Assembly: GCF_022549215.1 (NCBI RefSeq)
Contig: NZ_JAKZFC010000001.1
Coordinates: 62,001 to 126,000, forward strand
Direction: 5' to 3'
Length of the DNA stretch: 64,000 nt
Origin: Solibacillus palustris
Lineage (GTDB): Bacteria > Bacillota > Bacilli > Bacillales_A > Planococcaceae
Position numbers and translations under genes: made by a program. Position 1 is the first letter of the stretch; every line of letters starts with the position of its first letter. The notes below the pieces were generated by a model. That model was not told where the DNA came from, ran no database searches, and was given only the letters and a program-made list of their open reading frames with translations. Below are positions 41,997-50,803 of the stretch, one piece after another.

Positions 41997-43289
41997 ATGA
42001 CAAGCTTACGACCAGAAACATTATTATTACACGGAGGCCAAAAGCCAGATCCTGTAACGGGTGCAATTGCTGTACCGGTTTATCGTACAACGGCTTATGC
42101 ATTCAAAGACACAGCTCATGCGCAACGTCTTTTTGCATTAGAAGAGCCAGGTAACATTTACTCTCGTATTATGAATCCAACAGTAGGTGCGTTTGAAGAG
42201 CGTGTAGCGTTATTAGAAGGCGGAGCAGCGGCAGTAGCACTTTCATCTGGTGCAGCAGCAGTAGCGTTTTCCATTTTAAATTTAGCTGGTGCAGGTGATG
42301 AAATCGTTGCAGCGGGCTCACTTTACGGAGGTACGTATAATTTATTTGCTACAACATTACCTCGCTACGGAATTACAGTGAAGTTTGTCGATGAATCAGA
42401 CCCGGAAAACTTCCGTGCAGCTATTACAGAAAAAACAAAAGCGGTATACGCAGAAATTATCGGTAATCCAAGTTTAAAAGTATTAGATATTGAAGCAGTA
42501 GCAAATATTGCACACGAAAACGGTCTACCATTATTAATCGATAGCACATTTGCTTCGCCATATGGTAGTAACCCAATTGAGTTTGGCGCGGATGTTGTCA
42601 TTCATTCGGCTACAAAATGGATTGGCGGTCATGGTACAACAATTGGTGGAATCGTTGTTGATGCGGGTAAATTTGACTGGACGCAAGGGAAACACCCAGG
42701 TTATACAGAGCCTGATACATCTTATCACGGAATTCGTTACGGAATTGACACAGCAGCGGCTGCATTTGCGACAAAGCTTCGTGTACAATTACTACGCGAT
42801 TTTGGTCCAACCTTATCAGCAGACGCGGCATTCAACTTCTTACAAGGACTAGAAACGCTTCATTTGCGTGTTGTCCGTCATAACGAAAACACGCAAAAAG
42901 TAGCCGAGTATTTAAAAAACCACCCATTTGTGGAATATGTAAATTACAATGGCTTCGAAGATTTTGCTACACATGATTTAGCGAAGAAATATTTAAAAAA
43001 TGGCTTCGGTTCAATCATCACATTCGGCATTAAAGGTGGACGTGAAGCAGGGCGTCAAGTGATTGATAACGTAGAATTATTCTCACACGTAGCAAACGTA
43101 GGGGATGCACGTTCATTAATTATTCACCCAGCAAGTACAACACACCAACAGCTATCTGCTGAAGAATTAAAAATCGCTGGTGTATCAGAAGAGCTCATTC
43201 GCTTATCGATCGGTCTAGAAGCAGCAGAAGATATTATCGCAGATTTAGAGCAAGCATTAGCAAAGGTAGCAGTAGCTGTAAACGCATAA
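41997..43289 (+). CDS. metY: O-acetylhomoserine aminocarboxypropyltransferase/sulfhydrylase
   Basis: 430 residues, the typical MetY length (longer than cystathionine gamma-synthase). ATG 41997 follows AGGAGG; the frame is open upstream through the riboswitch, which is not coding. PLP enzyme of the Cys/Met family: YSRIMNPTVGAFEERVA, GSLYGGTYNLF, PLP lysine in HSATKWIGGHGT, and LIIHPASTTHQQL. Makes homocysteine from O-acetylhomoserine and sulfide in methionine synthesis, which explains the SAM riboswitch in front. Homoserine dehydrogenase, which supplies the precursor, is encoded 0.8 kb downstream. Confidence 0.95.
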   Translation: MTSLRPETLLLHGGQKPDPVTGAIAVPVYRTTAYAFKDTAHAQRLFALEEPGNIYSRIMNPTVGAFEERVALLEGGAAAVALSSGAAAVAFSILNLAGAGDEIVAAGSLYGGTYNLFATTLPRYGITVKFVDESDPENFRAAITEKTKAVYAEIIGNPSLKVLDIEAVANIAHENGLPLLIDSTFASPYGSNPIEFGADVVIHSATKWIGGHGTTIGGIVVDAGKFDWTQGKHPGYTEPDTSYHGIRYGIDTAAAAFATKLRVQLLRDFGPTLSADAAFNFLQGLETLHLRVVRHNENTQKVAEYLKNHPFVEYVNYNGFEDFATHDLAKKYLKNGFGSIITFGIKGGREAGRQVIDNVELFSHVANVGDARSLIIHPASTTHQQLSAEELKIAGVSEELIRLSIGLEAAEDIIADLEQALAKVAVAVNA

Positions 43290-43331
43290 TAATCGATAGC
43301 CCATTTACTTCGCCATATTATATAGTAGAAA

Positions 43332-43368
43332 CTCGCTTGTTATTTCCCATTCGAAAAACAAGCGAATT
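43332..43368 (+). terminator. Terminator of metY
   Basis: CGCTTGTT/AACAAGCG stem with a 15-nt loop and ATTTT tail. Confidence 0.7.
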
Positions 43369-43405
43369 TTCCGAAAACTAATCCCTACTAACTTAATAAG
43401 TTTTA

Positions 43406-43434
43406 TTGACAACTCTAAAACCAAGTAATACAAT
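43406..43434 (+). promoter_or_regulatory. Strong sigma-A promoter
   Basis: Consensus TTGACA (43406-43411), 17-bp spacer, TACAAT (43429-43434). Confidence 0.75.
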
Positions 43435-43487
43435 AGGGATAAATATAATTGTTAATTTGGAAATTAAAAGAAAAGGAGTTGTTTAAT

Positions 43488-43886
43488 ATGGGAAAAGTAT
43501 TTAGTGCACAAAACGTTGCTGCTTACATAATCTATGAATTAAATGAAGTAAAGGAATTCGTTAATGCTTGTTCAATCCAACAAATTTTGGCGGATGTAGA
43601 TTCGATGTGGCAAAGCGTTTTTGGGCATCCTGCTTTTTCAGAAACAACTCACGATTTTCAAAAATCCGGCTATACTGTAAAAGAAGTAGCAGATGAATAT
43701 ATAGAACATGGTACAGCACATATTTTAGCGCCAGCGAAAGAATGGTTTTTAAAATATGGCGAGTTCCAATTAGTGCAACGCCCATATGCATTGCCTAATT
43801 TTTCAATTAAAGAGGAGATCGTTATGCGTAAAATTTTATCTGCTTATCGTTTACGTACTTACAATTTAGTAAACGTTGCAGTTTAA
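43488..43886 (+). CDS. Small unknown protein, possibly Panacea (DUF4065)-like
   Basis: 132 residues from ATG 43488 (AAAGGAG upstream). N-terminus FSAQNVAAYIIYELNE and the middle GHPAFSETTHDFQKSGYTVKEVADEYIEHG loosely follow the order seen in Panacea/SocA domains (antitoxin or proteolysis adaptors), but the conserved KLQKLLYF block is absent, so the match is doubtful. Own near-consensus promoter and terminator indicate an independently and strongly expressed unit. No toxin-like partner is adjacent. Confidence 0.55.
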   Translation: MGKVFSAQNVAAYIIYELNEVKEFVNACSIQQILADVDSMWQSVFGHPAFSETTHDFQKSGYTVKEVADEYIEHGTAHILAPAKEWFLKYGEFQLVQRPYALPNFSIKEEIVMRKILSAYRLRTYNLVNVAV

Positions 43887-43898
43887 AATATCCCTAAG

Positions 43899-43932
43899 AC
43901 ATTGGTAGGTCCCCCTTACCAGTGTTTTTTTA
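43899..43932 (+). terminator. Terminator of the 132-residue protein gene
   Basis: ACATTGGTA/TACCAGTGT stem with one wobble and T7. Confidence 0.85.
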
Positions 43933-44106
43933 TTACTAGTATGAAATAAGATTTGAATGATTAATGACTTTTTACAGAAAACAAATGTCTTTCTAGGAGA
44001 GATTTTTCTTGTTTTCATGTATTATATAGGATAGAATTTCTTTAAGAAAAATTATTTGAATTATTCGTTAATATAGTGTGTTTTTTGAATTTGGAGGAGA
44101 AAGGCA

Positions 44107-45093
44107 ATGGCAACAATCAAGGCAGCCATCTTAGGATTTGGCACAGTAGGTCAAGGGATTTATCATATATTAAATGAAAAGAGGCAGGAGCTCCGCGAAA
44201 AGTTAGGTGTTGAGCTAGAGGTAGCGAAAATTTTAGTAACAGACGCTAGTCGTGAACGCGTACCAGGCACAAAGCATTTAATGACAGAATCAATGGACGA
44301 GGTTTTAGCAGAAAAGGGCCTACAAGTTGTGTTTGAGGCGATTGTCAATGAAGAGCCAGCATACGGTTATTTAAAACGTGCTGTGGAAGCAAAATGCCAT
44401 GTCATTACAGCCAACAAAGTAATGTTTGCAAAGCGCGGAGAAGAATTAGAGGCTTTAGCAAAAGCAAATGGTGTGTTCGTAGGATTCGAAGCATCAGTAG
44501 CTGGCGGAGTCCCGATTATTAAAACAATGAAAAATATTCTACTTGTAAACGATGTGAGTCGCGTACAAGGAATTTTAAATGGTACGACAAACTACATTTT
44601 AACGAAAATGCGTGCAGAGGGCTGGGGCTTTGAAAACGCGCTAAAAGAAGCACAACGCTTAGGTTATGCAGAGGCTGATCCATTTAACGATGTTTCAGGT
44701 CAAGATGCATTCAAAAAGCTGATGATTTTATCGAGCTTAGCATTCGGCGAGCAACCAAATTGGGCAGATGTTGAAGTTATCGGGATTGATACAATCTCAT
44801 CAGAGCAAGTAGCAGAGGCAACAGCAAAAGGTTTACGCTATCGCCATGTTGCTGAAGTGGAAAAGTTAGAAGATGGCACAATCCATGCAAAAGTTGCGCC
44901 GCTATTAGTGGATAAAAATCATCCGCTTTACCCGGTGGACGACGTGTTTAACGCCGTAGCGATGGAGACAAATTATATTGGGACATTATCAATCACTGGT
45001 CCAGGTGCAGGTATGTATCCAACAGCGAGTGTGATGGTAGAGGACTACGCGGAAATCATCGGTAAGCGTGCGGGATTTACTGTGACGATTTAA
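44107..45093 (+). CDS. hom: Homoserine dehydrogenase, short form without ACT domain
   Basis: 328 residues. NAD(P) motif GFGTVGQGI at 10-18, ITANKVMFAKRGEEL, catalytic region GILNGTTNYILTKM, EADPFNDVSGQDAFKKLMIL, and C-terminal ITGPGAGMYPTASVMVEDY. Reduces aspartate semialdehyde to homoserine. It ends right after the catalytic domain; the roughly 100-residue ACT domain of B. subtilis Hom (433 residues), used for threonine feedback, is missing and no second frame continues it. GGAGGAGAAAGG precedes the ATG. Not followed by thrC/thrB, unlike B. subtilis. Confidence 0.93.
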   Translation: MATIKAAILGFGTVGQGIYHILNEKRQELREKLGVELEVAKILVTDASRERVPGTKHLMTESMDEVLAEKGLQVVFEAIVNEEPAYGYLKRAVEAKCHVITANKVMFAKRGEELEALAKANGVFVGFEASVAGGVPIIKTMKNILLVNDVSRVQGILNGTTNYILTKMRAEGWGFENALKEAQRLGYAEADPFNDVSGQDAFKKLMILSSLAFGEQPNWADVEVIGIDTISSEQVAEATAKGLRYRHVAEVEKLEDGTIHAKVAPLLVDKNHPLYPVDDVFNAVAMETNYIGTLSITGPGAGMYPTASVMVEDYAEIIGKRAGFTVTI

Positions 45094-45139
45094 CTTACTT
45101 CAGAAAAAGCGAGTTAAGACCGTGGTATAATTGATTTAG

Positions 45140-45170
45140 AAAAGCGAACTCAATGGCGAGTTCGCTTTTT
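45140..45170 (+). terminator. Terminator of hom
   Basis: 12-bp stem AAAAGCGAACTC/GAGTTCGCTTTT and T-run; also usable by the convergent small gene. Confidence 0.9.
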
Positions 45171-45181
45171 TCATATGTCTA

Positions 45182-45412
45182 TTAGTCCTCGTCTTTTACA
45201 TCCATATCTTCAGGAATCGGTGTATTGCGCCAAATCTCAATCTCTTCTTTAATGCGTTCTAATTGTTCGTGGTATGTGTCAAACTGAGCACTATTAATTA
45301 AAAAGTTTTCACCATCATGAACAGCTTTAATACGCCCTTCGTAAATATATTTCAAAATTTGATACTCAGGCATACCGATATCCTTTGCTGTTGCTTCAAT
45401 TGATTTAAACAT
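45182..45412 (-). CDS. Small excisionase/MerR-type DNA-binding protein
   Basis: 76 residues. The N-terminal 45 residues (SIEATAKDIGMPEYQILKYIYEGRIKAVHDGENFLIN) follow the excisionase-like winged-helix pattern, with a C-terminal charged helix. Short stand-alone regulators of this kind are common in Bacillales chromosomes and do not imply a prophage; no integrase is nearby. GGAGG precedes the ATG. Confidence 0.65.
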   Translation of the reverse strand: MFKSIEATAKDIGMPEYQILKYIYEGRIKAVHDGENFLINSAQFDTYHEQLERIKEEIEIWRNTPIPEDMDVKDED

Positions 45413-45524
45413 GTGATGGTCGCCTCCTTTTAATTGATGTTATTATTCATTATAATCGCATTTTAAACAATCTGCATCTGGATGCGTTCTTTAGATGGAA
45501 TGTGTTTAGAATAAATATAAAATC

Positions 45525-45582
45525 TTAAGAATTTCTTCAGAATTTCCATAGTCAGTTGTTAAGAACTGTACCATATTATAAT
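45525..45582 (+). promoter_or_regulatory. Promoter and tandem operator of the second two-component system
   Basis: Two 11-bp units, TTAAGAATTTC (45525-45535) and TTCAGAATTTC (45536-45546), stand head to tail, 31 bp before a consensus -10 TATAAT (45577-45582). TCTTAAGAATTTCTTCA (45523-45539) recurs exactly at 60024-60040 before the ABC exporter genes. Confidence 0.65.
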
Positions 45583-45612
45583 AGTATAAGAAAAAGTGGA
45601 GAGGTGAGCTTG

Positions 45613-46296
45613 ATGAGTCAACTAACGGTGCTTGTAACGGATGATGATAAAGATATTCGTGATGGTATTGAAATTTATTTGAAAAATGAAGGTTATCATG
45701 TATTAAAGGCAGCAGATGGGCTAGAGGCAATCGAGCTATTGGAAAAAAACGAAGTCCATTTAATTATTTTAGATATTATGATGCCAAAAATGGACGGGAT
45801 TACGGCGACCTTTAAAATTCGAGCAGAGCGTAATATTCCGATTATTATGTTGAGTGCAAAGGTCGAGCAGACGGACAAAATTCACGGTCTATCGGTTGGG
45901 GCAGATGATTATATTACAAAACCATTCCATCCATTAGAACTTATGGCGCGTGTGAAATCTCAGCTTCGTCGCTATGTCGATTTAGGGACATTCGGTGAAA
46001 CACAAGGTGTCGAAGGGCTTGAGCTTGATGTAGCGGCACGTGAGGTGAAAGTAGACGGAGAGCCAGTGAAGCTAACACCGACGGAATATAAAATTACCGA
46101 GCTGCTATTAAAAAATGCAGGACGTGTTTTTTCAATCGGTGAAATTTATGAGCTTGTGTGGAATGAGCCAGCGTATAATGCCGAAAATATTGTGGCCGTA
46201 CATATCCGAAAAATCCGCGAAAAAATCGAAGCCAATCCGAAAAATCCACGCTATTTAAAAGTCGTGTGGGGCTTAGGTTATAAAATTGAAAAATAA
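45613..46296 (+). CDS. OmpR/PhoB-family response regulator
   Basis: 227 residues from ATG 45613 (GGAGAGGTGAG upstream). Receiver: DDD near 9-11, phospho-acceptor in LIILDIMMPKMDG, Ser in MLSAK, Lys in ITKPF. Winged-helix output from about 130 ends with VVWGLGYKIEK. Likely binds the 11-bp tandem repeats in front of its own gene and of the ABC exporter at 60.1 kb (inference). Its final codons overlap the start of a 44-residue membrane ORF, followed by the kinase. Confidence 0.93.
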   Translation: MSQLTVLVTDDDKDIRDGIEIYLKNEGYHVLKAADGLEAIELLEKNEVHLIILDIMMPKMDGITATFKIRAERNIPIIMLSAKVEQTDKIHGLSVGADDYITKPFHPLELMARVKSQLRRYVDLGTFGETQGVEGLELDVAAREVKVDGEPVKLTPTEYKITELLLKNAGRVFSIGEIYELVWNEPAYNAENIVAVHIRKIREKIEANPKNPRYLKVVWGLGYKIEK

Positions 46297-46420
46297 GGGA
46301 TTGTCTTGGATTGGCGGAATTGCGGCGATTATTGGCGTGTATTATCTCGGCTCGTATTTAATTGATTATTTAACTGAACGCTTCGTACCATTAGTGAAGC
46401 AGTTTCTATACTTTTTATAA
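46286..46420 (+). CDS. Small membrane protein between regulator and kinase (44 residues)
   Basis: 44 codons starting at TTG 46286, overlapping the regulator stop by 11 nt, and ending just before the GGAGG of the kinase gene. The product (KNKGLSWIGGIAAIIGVYY then LGSYLIDYLTERFVP) has a basic start, one membrane helix about 8-28 and a short amphipathic tail. Translation would rely on coupling to the regulator, since only GGCTTAGG precedes it. The 136-nt space is fully used by this frame, which argues for a real gene; a role as kinase accessory is a guess. Confidence 0.5.
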   Translation: MKNKGLSWIGGIAAIIGVYYLGSYLIDYLTERFVPLVKQFLYFL

Positions 46421-46432
46421 GGAGGAATGGAA

Positions 46433-48628
46433 ATGAACAACAAAAAATCCCATCTCCAGCTTTTTTTTATGTTTATTGTGGTGTTTGCGATTTTAGTAAT
46501 ATTAGAACAAGGAAATAATTATTTTGGAAAAGACTACTTTGAATCCAATTCTTTTGATTCAGAAGCCGAGCAATTTGCTTACAATGTGGCTCGCTATGAA
46601 ATAAATCCGTTAACAAAAGAAGATTTTGCGGAGGTTTTAACGGTAACGAAGGATGATATCGTACATTATCGTACGTATTATGGATCATTGGCACAGCAAA
46701 TTCAAAATATTAAAGACCAATATGCAGAGGATATTAATAACGCGCAAGATGAGGATGTATTACAGGCATTAAAATCAGAGCGTGACGCAAAAATTGCAGA
46801 TATTCAAAAAAACTTTGAAGATGATGCTTATGTATCCGAAAAAATTAAAGCATTGAAAGAACAAGTTGTGAATGAAATTTTAGCTGACAATAAACGAAAT
46901 CAACAAGCGTTTTTTGCAGAAAATAAGCAATTTGCTTATGAGCTACATGATGACAAGTACGATTTAACGTTTAAAAAGAATGATGTAAAAGCAGCTTCTG
47001 TCTTTAAAAAAACAATTTCGAATAATGATTTAGGTACACATGAGGAATCGATTAATTTATACGAATATGAGCAAATCGGCTTTTTAGATAAAACGTATAC
47101 AATTGAAAAAGATTTTTCGACCATTTCAGGAACTGTAACGATCCCAAAATCAATGCTGTCTAAAACGCACTTTGGGAATGATTTACGAGCATTTACAATT
47201 ACAAAATATATATACTATAGCATAATTATTGCGGGAATCGTGAGCTTTATACTGCTAGTAAAGGTATTTAATACCCGTCCAGAAGCTTTGTTGGGCAAAG
47301 AGAATGGTCTACGTAACATATTGAATCGTTTGCCAATTGATATGGCTTCAGTCCTTGTAGCAGTGGTTGTATACATGACGTTATTGTTTATTAGTAGCAT
47401 GACGGATATCGGATATTCCATTGCAAATTACTTCCAGGGTCAACGTTATATTAATGTTTTTGAAAATATTCTTCAAATTGCGGCTACCTACGGGATGTTT
47501 GTATTAAGTGTTTACTTAATAATTTGGATATGGGTACGTTTTAAAAGCATTAAAAGTGTAGAGAAGCTGTGGGAAAATATGTTTTTATCTAAGCTAGTGA
47601 AAGTATGTATCGAGCTGTTTGAAAATCGTTCGATGGGCATACAATCCCTTATTTTATTAATGGTTATTTTCCTTGGGGGCTTTGGCTTTGCTGTGTTTGT
47701 AATGAGCGGTACGTTTGAGGTATTCCTCTTCTATATGTTCCTGTTTGTTGTATTTTTCATTCCGGCGCTGTATATTTTCTTACATCGTATTGGCTACCTA
47801 AACCGAATTATGAAACATACAGATGATATGGCGCATGGTCGCTTAACGGATAATTTAATGGTAAAAGGAAAGTCACCGTTAGCAAAACATGCAGAAAATT
47901 TAAATGGTTTACGTGAAGGGGTTCGCACAAGCTTAAATGAACAGGCAAAAAGTGAGCGCTTAAAAACGGAGCTAATTACAAATGTCAGCCATGATTTACG
48001 GACACCGTTAACATCAATCATTACGTATACCGATTTACTTAAAAATCCAGATATTACAGCGGAAGAACGTCAAAAGTATATCGAAATATTAGATGCGAAA
48101 TCGGGTCGATTAAAAACATTGATTGAAGATTTGTTTGAAGTGTCGAAAATGGCAAGTGGCAATATCGAAATTTCGAAACAACGTATTGATCTTGTACAAC
48201 TATTGCAGCAGGCTGTAGGCGAGCATGAAGAGGAGTTTGCAACATCGAATTTAGATTTACGTGTTGCCATTAGTGAACAACCGATTTATGCCTATGTAGA
48301 TGGTCAAAAATGGTGGCGTGTCATTGATAATTTAATCGTCAATGCCCGTAAGTATTCATTAGAAGGTACGCGTGTATATGTTAATTTAAAAGTGAACAAT
48401 GGCAATGCCGAGTTAACCGTGAAAAATGTGGCGAAATACGAGCTGAATGAAGATGCAGGTGAATTAGTCGAGCGCTTTAAGCGTGCCGATACATCGCGTC
48501 ATACGGAAGGATCGGGATTAGGACTAGCCATTGCCCAATCCATTGTTGACTTACATGGTGGTCAATTAGATATTTCTGTAGATGGCGATTTATTTAAAGT
48601 GACAGTGTTTGTACACGCGGATAAATAA
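46433..48628 (+). CDS. Multi-pass sensor histidine kinase
   Basis: 731 residues from ATG 46433 (GGAGG 7 nt upstream; ATG 46427 is too close). Helix 1 about 9-23, then an extracytoplasmic domain of about 230 residues with coiled-coil-like charged stretches (60-160), helix at about 255-277, then about five more helices up to residue 455, a HAMP-like linker, H-box NVSHDLRTPLTSI, N-box NLIVNARKYS and G2 SGLGLAIAQ. The G1 box is degenerate (VKNVAKYEL instead of DxGxG), as in some other kinases of this group. The large membrane part suggests sensing of an envelope or membrane signal. Paired with the regulator upstream. Confidence 0.9.
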   Translation: MNNKKSHLQLFFMFIVVFAILVILEQGNNYFGKDYFESNSFDSEAEQFAYNVARYEINPLTKEDFAEVLTVTKDDIVHYRTYYGSLAQQIQNIKDQYAEDINNAQDEDVLQALKSERDAKIADIQKNFEDDAYVSEKIKALKEQVVNEILADNKRNQQAFFAENKQFAYELHDDKYDLTFKKNDVKAASVFKKTISNNDLGTHEESINLYEYEQIGFLDKTYTIEKDFSTISGTVTIPKSMLSKTHFGNDLRAFTITKYIYYSIIIAGIVSFILLVKVFNTRPEALLGKENGLRNILNRLPIDMASVLVAVVVYMTLLFISSMTDIGYSIANYFQGQRYINVFENILQIAATYGMFVLSVYLIIWIWVRFKSIKSVEKLWENMFLSKLVKVCIELFENRSMGIQSLILLMVIFLGGFGFAVFVMSGTFEVFLFYMFLFVVFFIPALYIFLHRIGYLNRIMKHTDDMAHGRLTDNLMVKGKSPLAKHAENLNGLREGVRTSLNEQAKSERLKTELITNVSHDLRTPLTSIITYTDLLKNPDITAEERQKYIEILDAKSGRLKTLIEDLFEVSKMASGNIEISKQRIDLVQLLQQAVGEHEEEFATSNLDLRVAISEQPIYAYVDGQKWWRVIDNLIVNARKYSLEGTRVYVNLKVNNGNAELTVKNVAKYELNEDAGELVERFKRADTSRHTEGSGLGLAIAQSIVDLHGGQLDISVDGDLFKVTVFVHADK

Positions 48629-48634
48629 TACATG

Positions 48635-48669
48635 AGCTACAGTAGGGGAAACCTTATTGTAGCTTTTTT
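48635..48669 (+). terminator. Terminator of the two-component operon
   Basis: AGCTACAGTAGGG/CCTTATTGTAGCT stem, four-base loop, T6. Confidence 0.85.
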
Positions 48670-48742
48670 AATGCAGTTTTTTCTTCATCTATAGTAAAAT
48701 AGCAAATAACTAAAAATGACAACAATGATGGAGGCAAACATT

Positions 48743-49813
48743 ATGCGGATATTATTTGGTATCATTGCCATACTGATTTATAGTGGTATCACGGTTTACC
48801 TTGGCTGGAATTTGCGCGCATGGCTTTTATCGATTGAGGTATACCGCTGGCCATATTTATATTGGGGTTTCTTATTTTTAATTGCTTTTGGCTTTATAAT
48901 TGGGAAAATGCATAAAGTGTTAACACCGTTTAGTGTACTTGGTAGCTACTGGATGTTCTTTTTAGAATATGGCTTGATGCTATGTATTATGGCAAATCTA
49001 GTAGTCTTATTTACACCTCTTTCGGTAAAAGTTGTTGGTACGGGTGCTTTTGGACTTCTTCTTGTTTTGCTGATTATTGGTACATATTTTGCGTATACAC
49101 CGGTTGTGCGTCATGCGACAATAGAAATGGATAAACCGGGTGAAGACATGCGCGTAGTGATGGCGTCGGATTTTCATTTGGGCTTGTTATCAGGTAAGAG
49201 GCATTTAGAAAAATTTATTGATTTATCTAATGAGCAAAAGCCTGATTTAGTGCTGCTAGCAGGGGATATTGTTGATGATAGTCCGCAGCGATTTATTAAT
49301 ACAGGTATGGGGGACGTCATGAAAAATTTGCAGTCCACATACGGTGTTTATGGAGTGCTTGGCAATCATGAATATTATGGCAAAGAAATTCCAGCATTTA
49401 GACAGGCAATGCAGGATGCGCATGTGCAAATTTTAGTAGATGAAACTATTTTGATTGCAAACCGTTTGTATTTAACAGGGCGAGAAGATGTAACAAATAA
49501 AAAGCGTCTGCCAATCAGTGCTTTGCAACCGGACGAAAAAGAGTTACCATGGCTTATGATGAATCATACGCCAAATGATTTAGATGAACCAGCAAATGCA
49601 GGGGTAGACCTCCACGTATCAGGTCATACACATAAAGGGCAAATGTGGCCAAATCATTATATTACACAAAGGGTATTTGAGCTCGATTATGGCTATCGTC
49701 AAAAGGTAGATATGCATGCACTTGTGTCAAGTGGCTTTGGTTTTTGGGGACCACCAACGCGTATTGGCAGTCAATCTGAATTGTGGGTAATTGATATTAC
49801 ATTTAGTAAGTAA
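48743..49813 (+). CDS. Membrane-anchored metallophosphoesterase
   Basis: 356 residues from ATG 48743 (GGAGG eight bases upstream). Four N-terminal membrane helices within about 130 residues, then a calcineurin-like phosphoesterase: ASDFHLGLL (Asp-x-His), LLAGDIVDD, LGNHEYYG, and VSGHTHKGQMWP. Relatives such as B. subtilis YkuE act on wall or lipid-linked phosphates at the membrane. Substrate unknown. Located just upstream of uppP. Confidence 0.88.
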   Translation: MRILFGIIAILIYSGITVYLGWNLRAWLLSIEVYRWPYLYWGFLFLIAFGFIIGKMHKVLTPFSVLGSYWMFFLEYGLMLCIMANLVVLFTPLSVKVVGTGAFGLLLVLLIIGTYFAYTPVVRHATIEMDKPGEDMRVVMASDFHLGLLSGKRHLEKFIDLSNEQKPDLVLLAGDIVDDSPQRFINTGMGDVMKNLQSTYGVYGVLGNHEYYGKEIPAFRQAMQDAHVQILVDETILIANRLYLTGREDVTNKKRLPISALQPDEKELPWLMMNHTPNDLDEPANAGVDLHVSGHTHKGQMWPNHYITQRVFELDYGYRQKVDMHALVSSGFGFWGPPTRIGSQSELWVIDITFSK

Positions 49814-49838
49814 TTTATGGGGAAAAGGAGACTTCTTG

Positions 49839-50663
49839 ATGGAGTGGTATGAGTTATTAAAGGCGTTAATATTAGGATTTGTAGAGGGGATGACAGAATT
49901 TGCCCCGGTTTCGTCAACAGGACATATGATTATTGTCGATGATATGTGGTTACAAACGAAGGAATTTTTAGGTTCGGGCTCTGCGAATACATTTAAAATT
50001 GTTATTCAGCTCGGTTCGATTTTAGCAGTTGTTGTCGTGATGTGGAAACGTATTTTAAGTATAGTAGGTTTGTATAAAATGGAAGGGCAACAATCGCAGC
50101 GTTTTAATTTAGGGCATGTGTTAGTGGGGATTATTCCTGCAGGTGTGTTTGGTGTCCTGTTTGAAGATTTTATCGATGAAAATTTATTTAGTATTAATAC
50201 GGTCATTATCGGTTTGATTATCGGAGCAATTTTTATGATTATTGCCGACAAGTTTGGGCCAAAAAAGCCAGCCATTACATCGTTGGATGAAATTTCGTAT
50301 AGTAAAGCTTTAAAAATTGGCTTAATTCAATGTTTGTCATTGTGGCCAGGTTTTTCTCGTTCGGGCTCAACGATATCAGGTGGTGTTTTACTAGGATTAG
50401 ATCATAAAACAGCGGCTGACTTTACATTTATTATGGCTGTACCAATTATGGCAGGGGCAAGTGGCCTATCACTTATTAAAAACTGGGATCAAATCAATAT
50501 CGATCATTTGTCATTTTATGTAGTGGGCTTCATTAGTGCGTTTATCTTTGCGCTTCTTTCGATTAAGTTTTTCTTAAAACTTATTTCAAAAGTAAAGCTA
50601 ATGCCATTTGCTATTTACCGAATTGTATTAGCTTTAGTACTGATTTTTGTTCTATTTGTATAA
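49839..50663 (+). CDS. uppP: Undecaprenyl-diphosphatase
   Basis: 274 residues from ATG 49839 with AAAAGGAG upstream. Membrane enzyme that recycles undecaprenyl pyrophosphate to the monophosphate lipid carrier for wall synthesis; overproduction gives bacitracin resistance. BacA/UppP motifs: Glu-x3-Glu in GFVEGMTEF with PVSSTGHM, and LWPGFSRSGSTISGG. Separated by 25 bp from the phosphoesterase, probably one transcript. Confidence 0.95.
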   Translation: MEWYELLKALILGFVEGMTEFAPVSSTGHMIIVDDMWLQTKEFLGSGSANTFKIVIQLGSILAVVVVMWKRILSIVGLYKMEGQQSQRFNLGHVLVGIIPAGVFGVLFEDFIDENLFSINTVIIGLIIGAIFMIIADKFGPKKPAITSLDEISYSKALKIGLIQCLSLWPGFSRSGSTISGGVLLGLDHKTAADFTFIMAVPIMAGASGLSLIKNWDQINIDHLSFYVVGFISAFIFALLSIKFFLKLISKVKLMPFAIYRIVLALVLIFVLFV

Positions 50664-50673
50664 TTTTTAAGTT

Positions 50674-50708
50674 ACGTCAAATTTTTGTAAAGATTTGACG
50701 TCTTTTTT
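50674..50708 (+). terminator. Terminator of uppP
   Basis: Perfect 9-bp stem ACGTCAAAT/ATTTGACGT and T6. Confidence 0.85.
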
Positions 50709-50803
50709 ATGTCCAATTACCAAGGTTTTATTGTAAAAAATGGATATATAGCCTATATTAAGGTATAAAATGATGAGAAATGTGAAAAAAGAGGGGTGAA
50801 ATA

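Noticed and set aside
45182..45412. Prophage or integrative element marked by an excisionase-like gene
   Set aside because: No integrase, attachment repeats or phage genes nearby; small regulators of this fold are common chromosomal genes.
50728..50758. Sigma-D promoter for hemAT
   Set aside because: GCCTATAT is close to the -10 consensus, but the nearest TAAA is 13 bp rather than 15 bp away.
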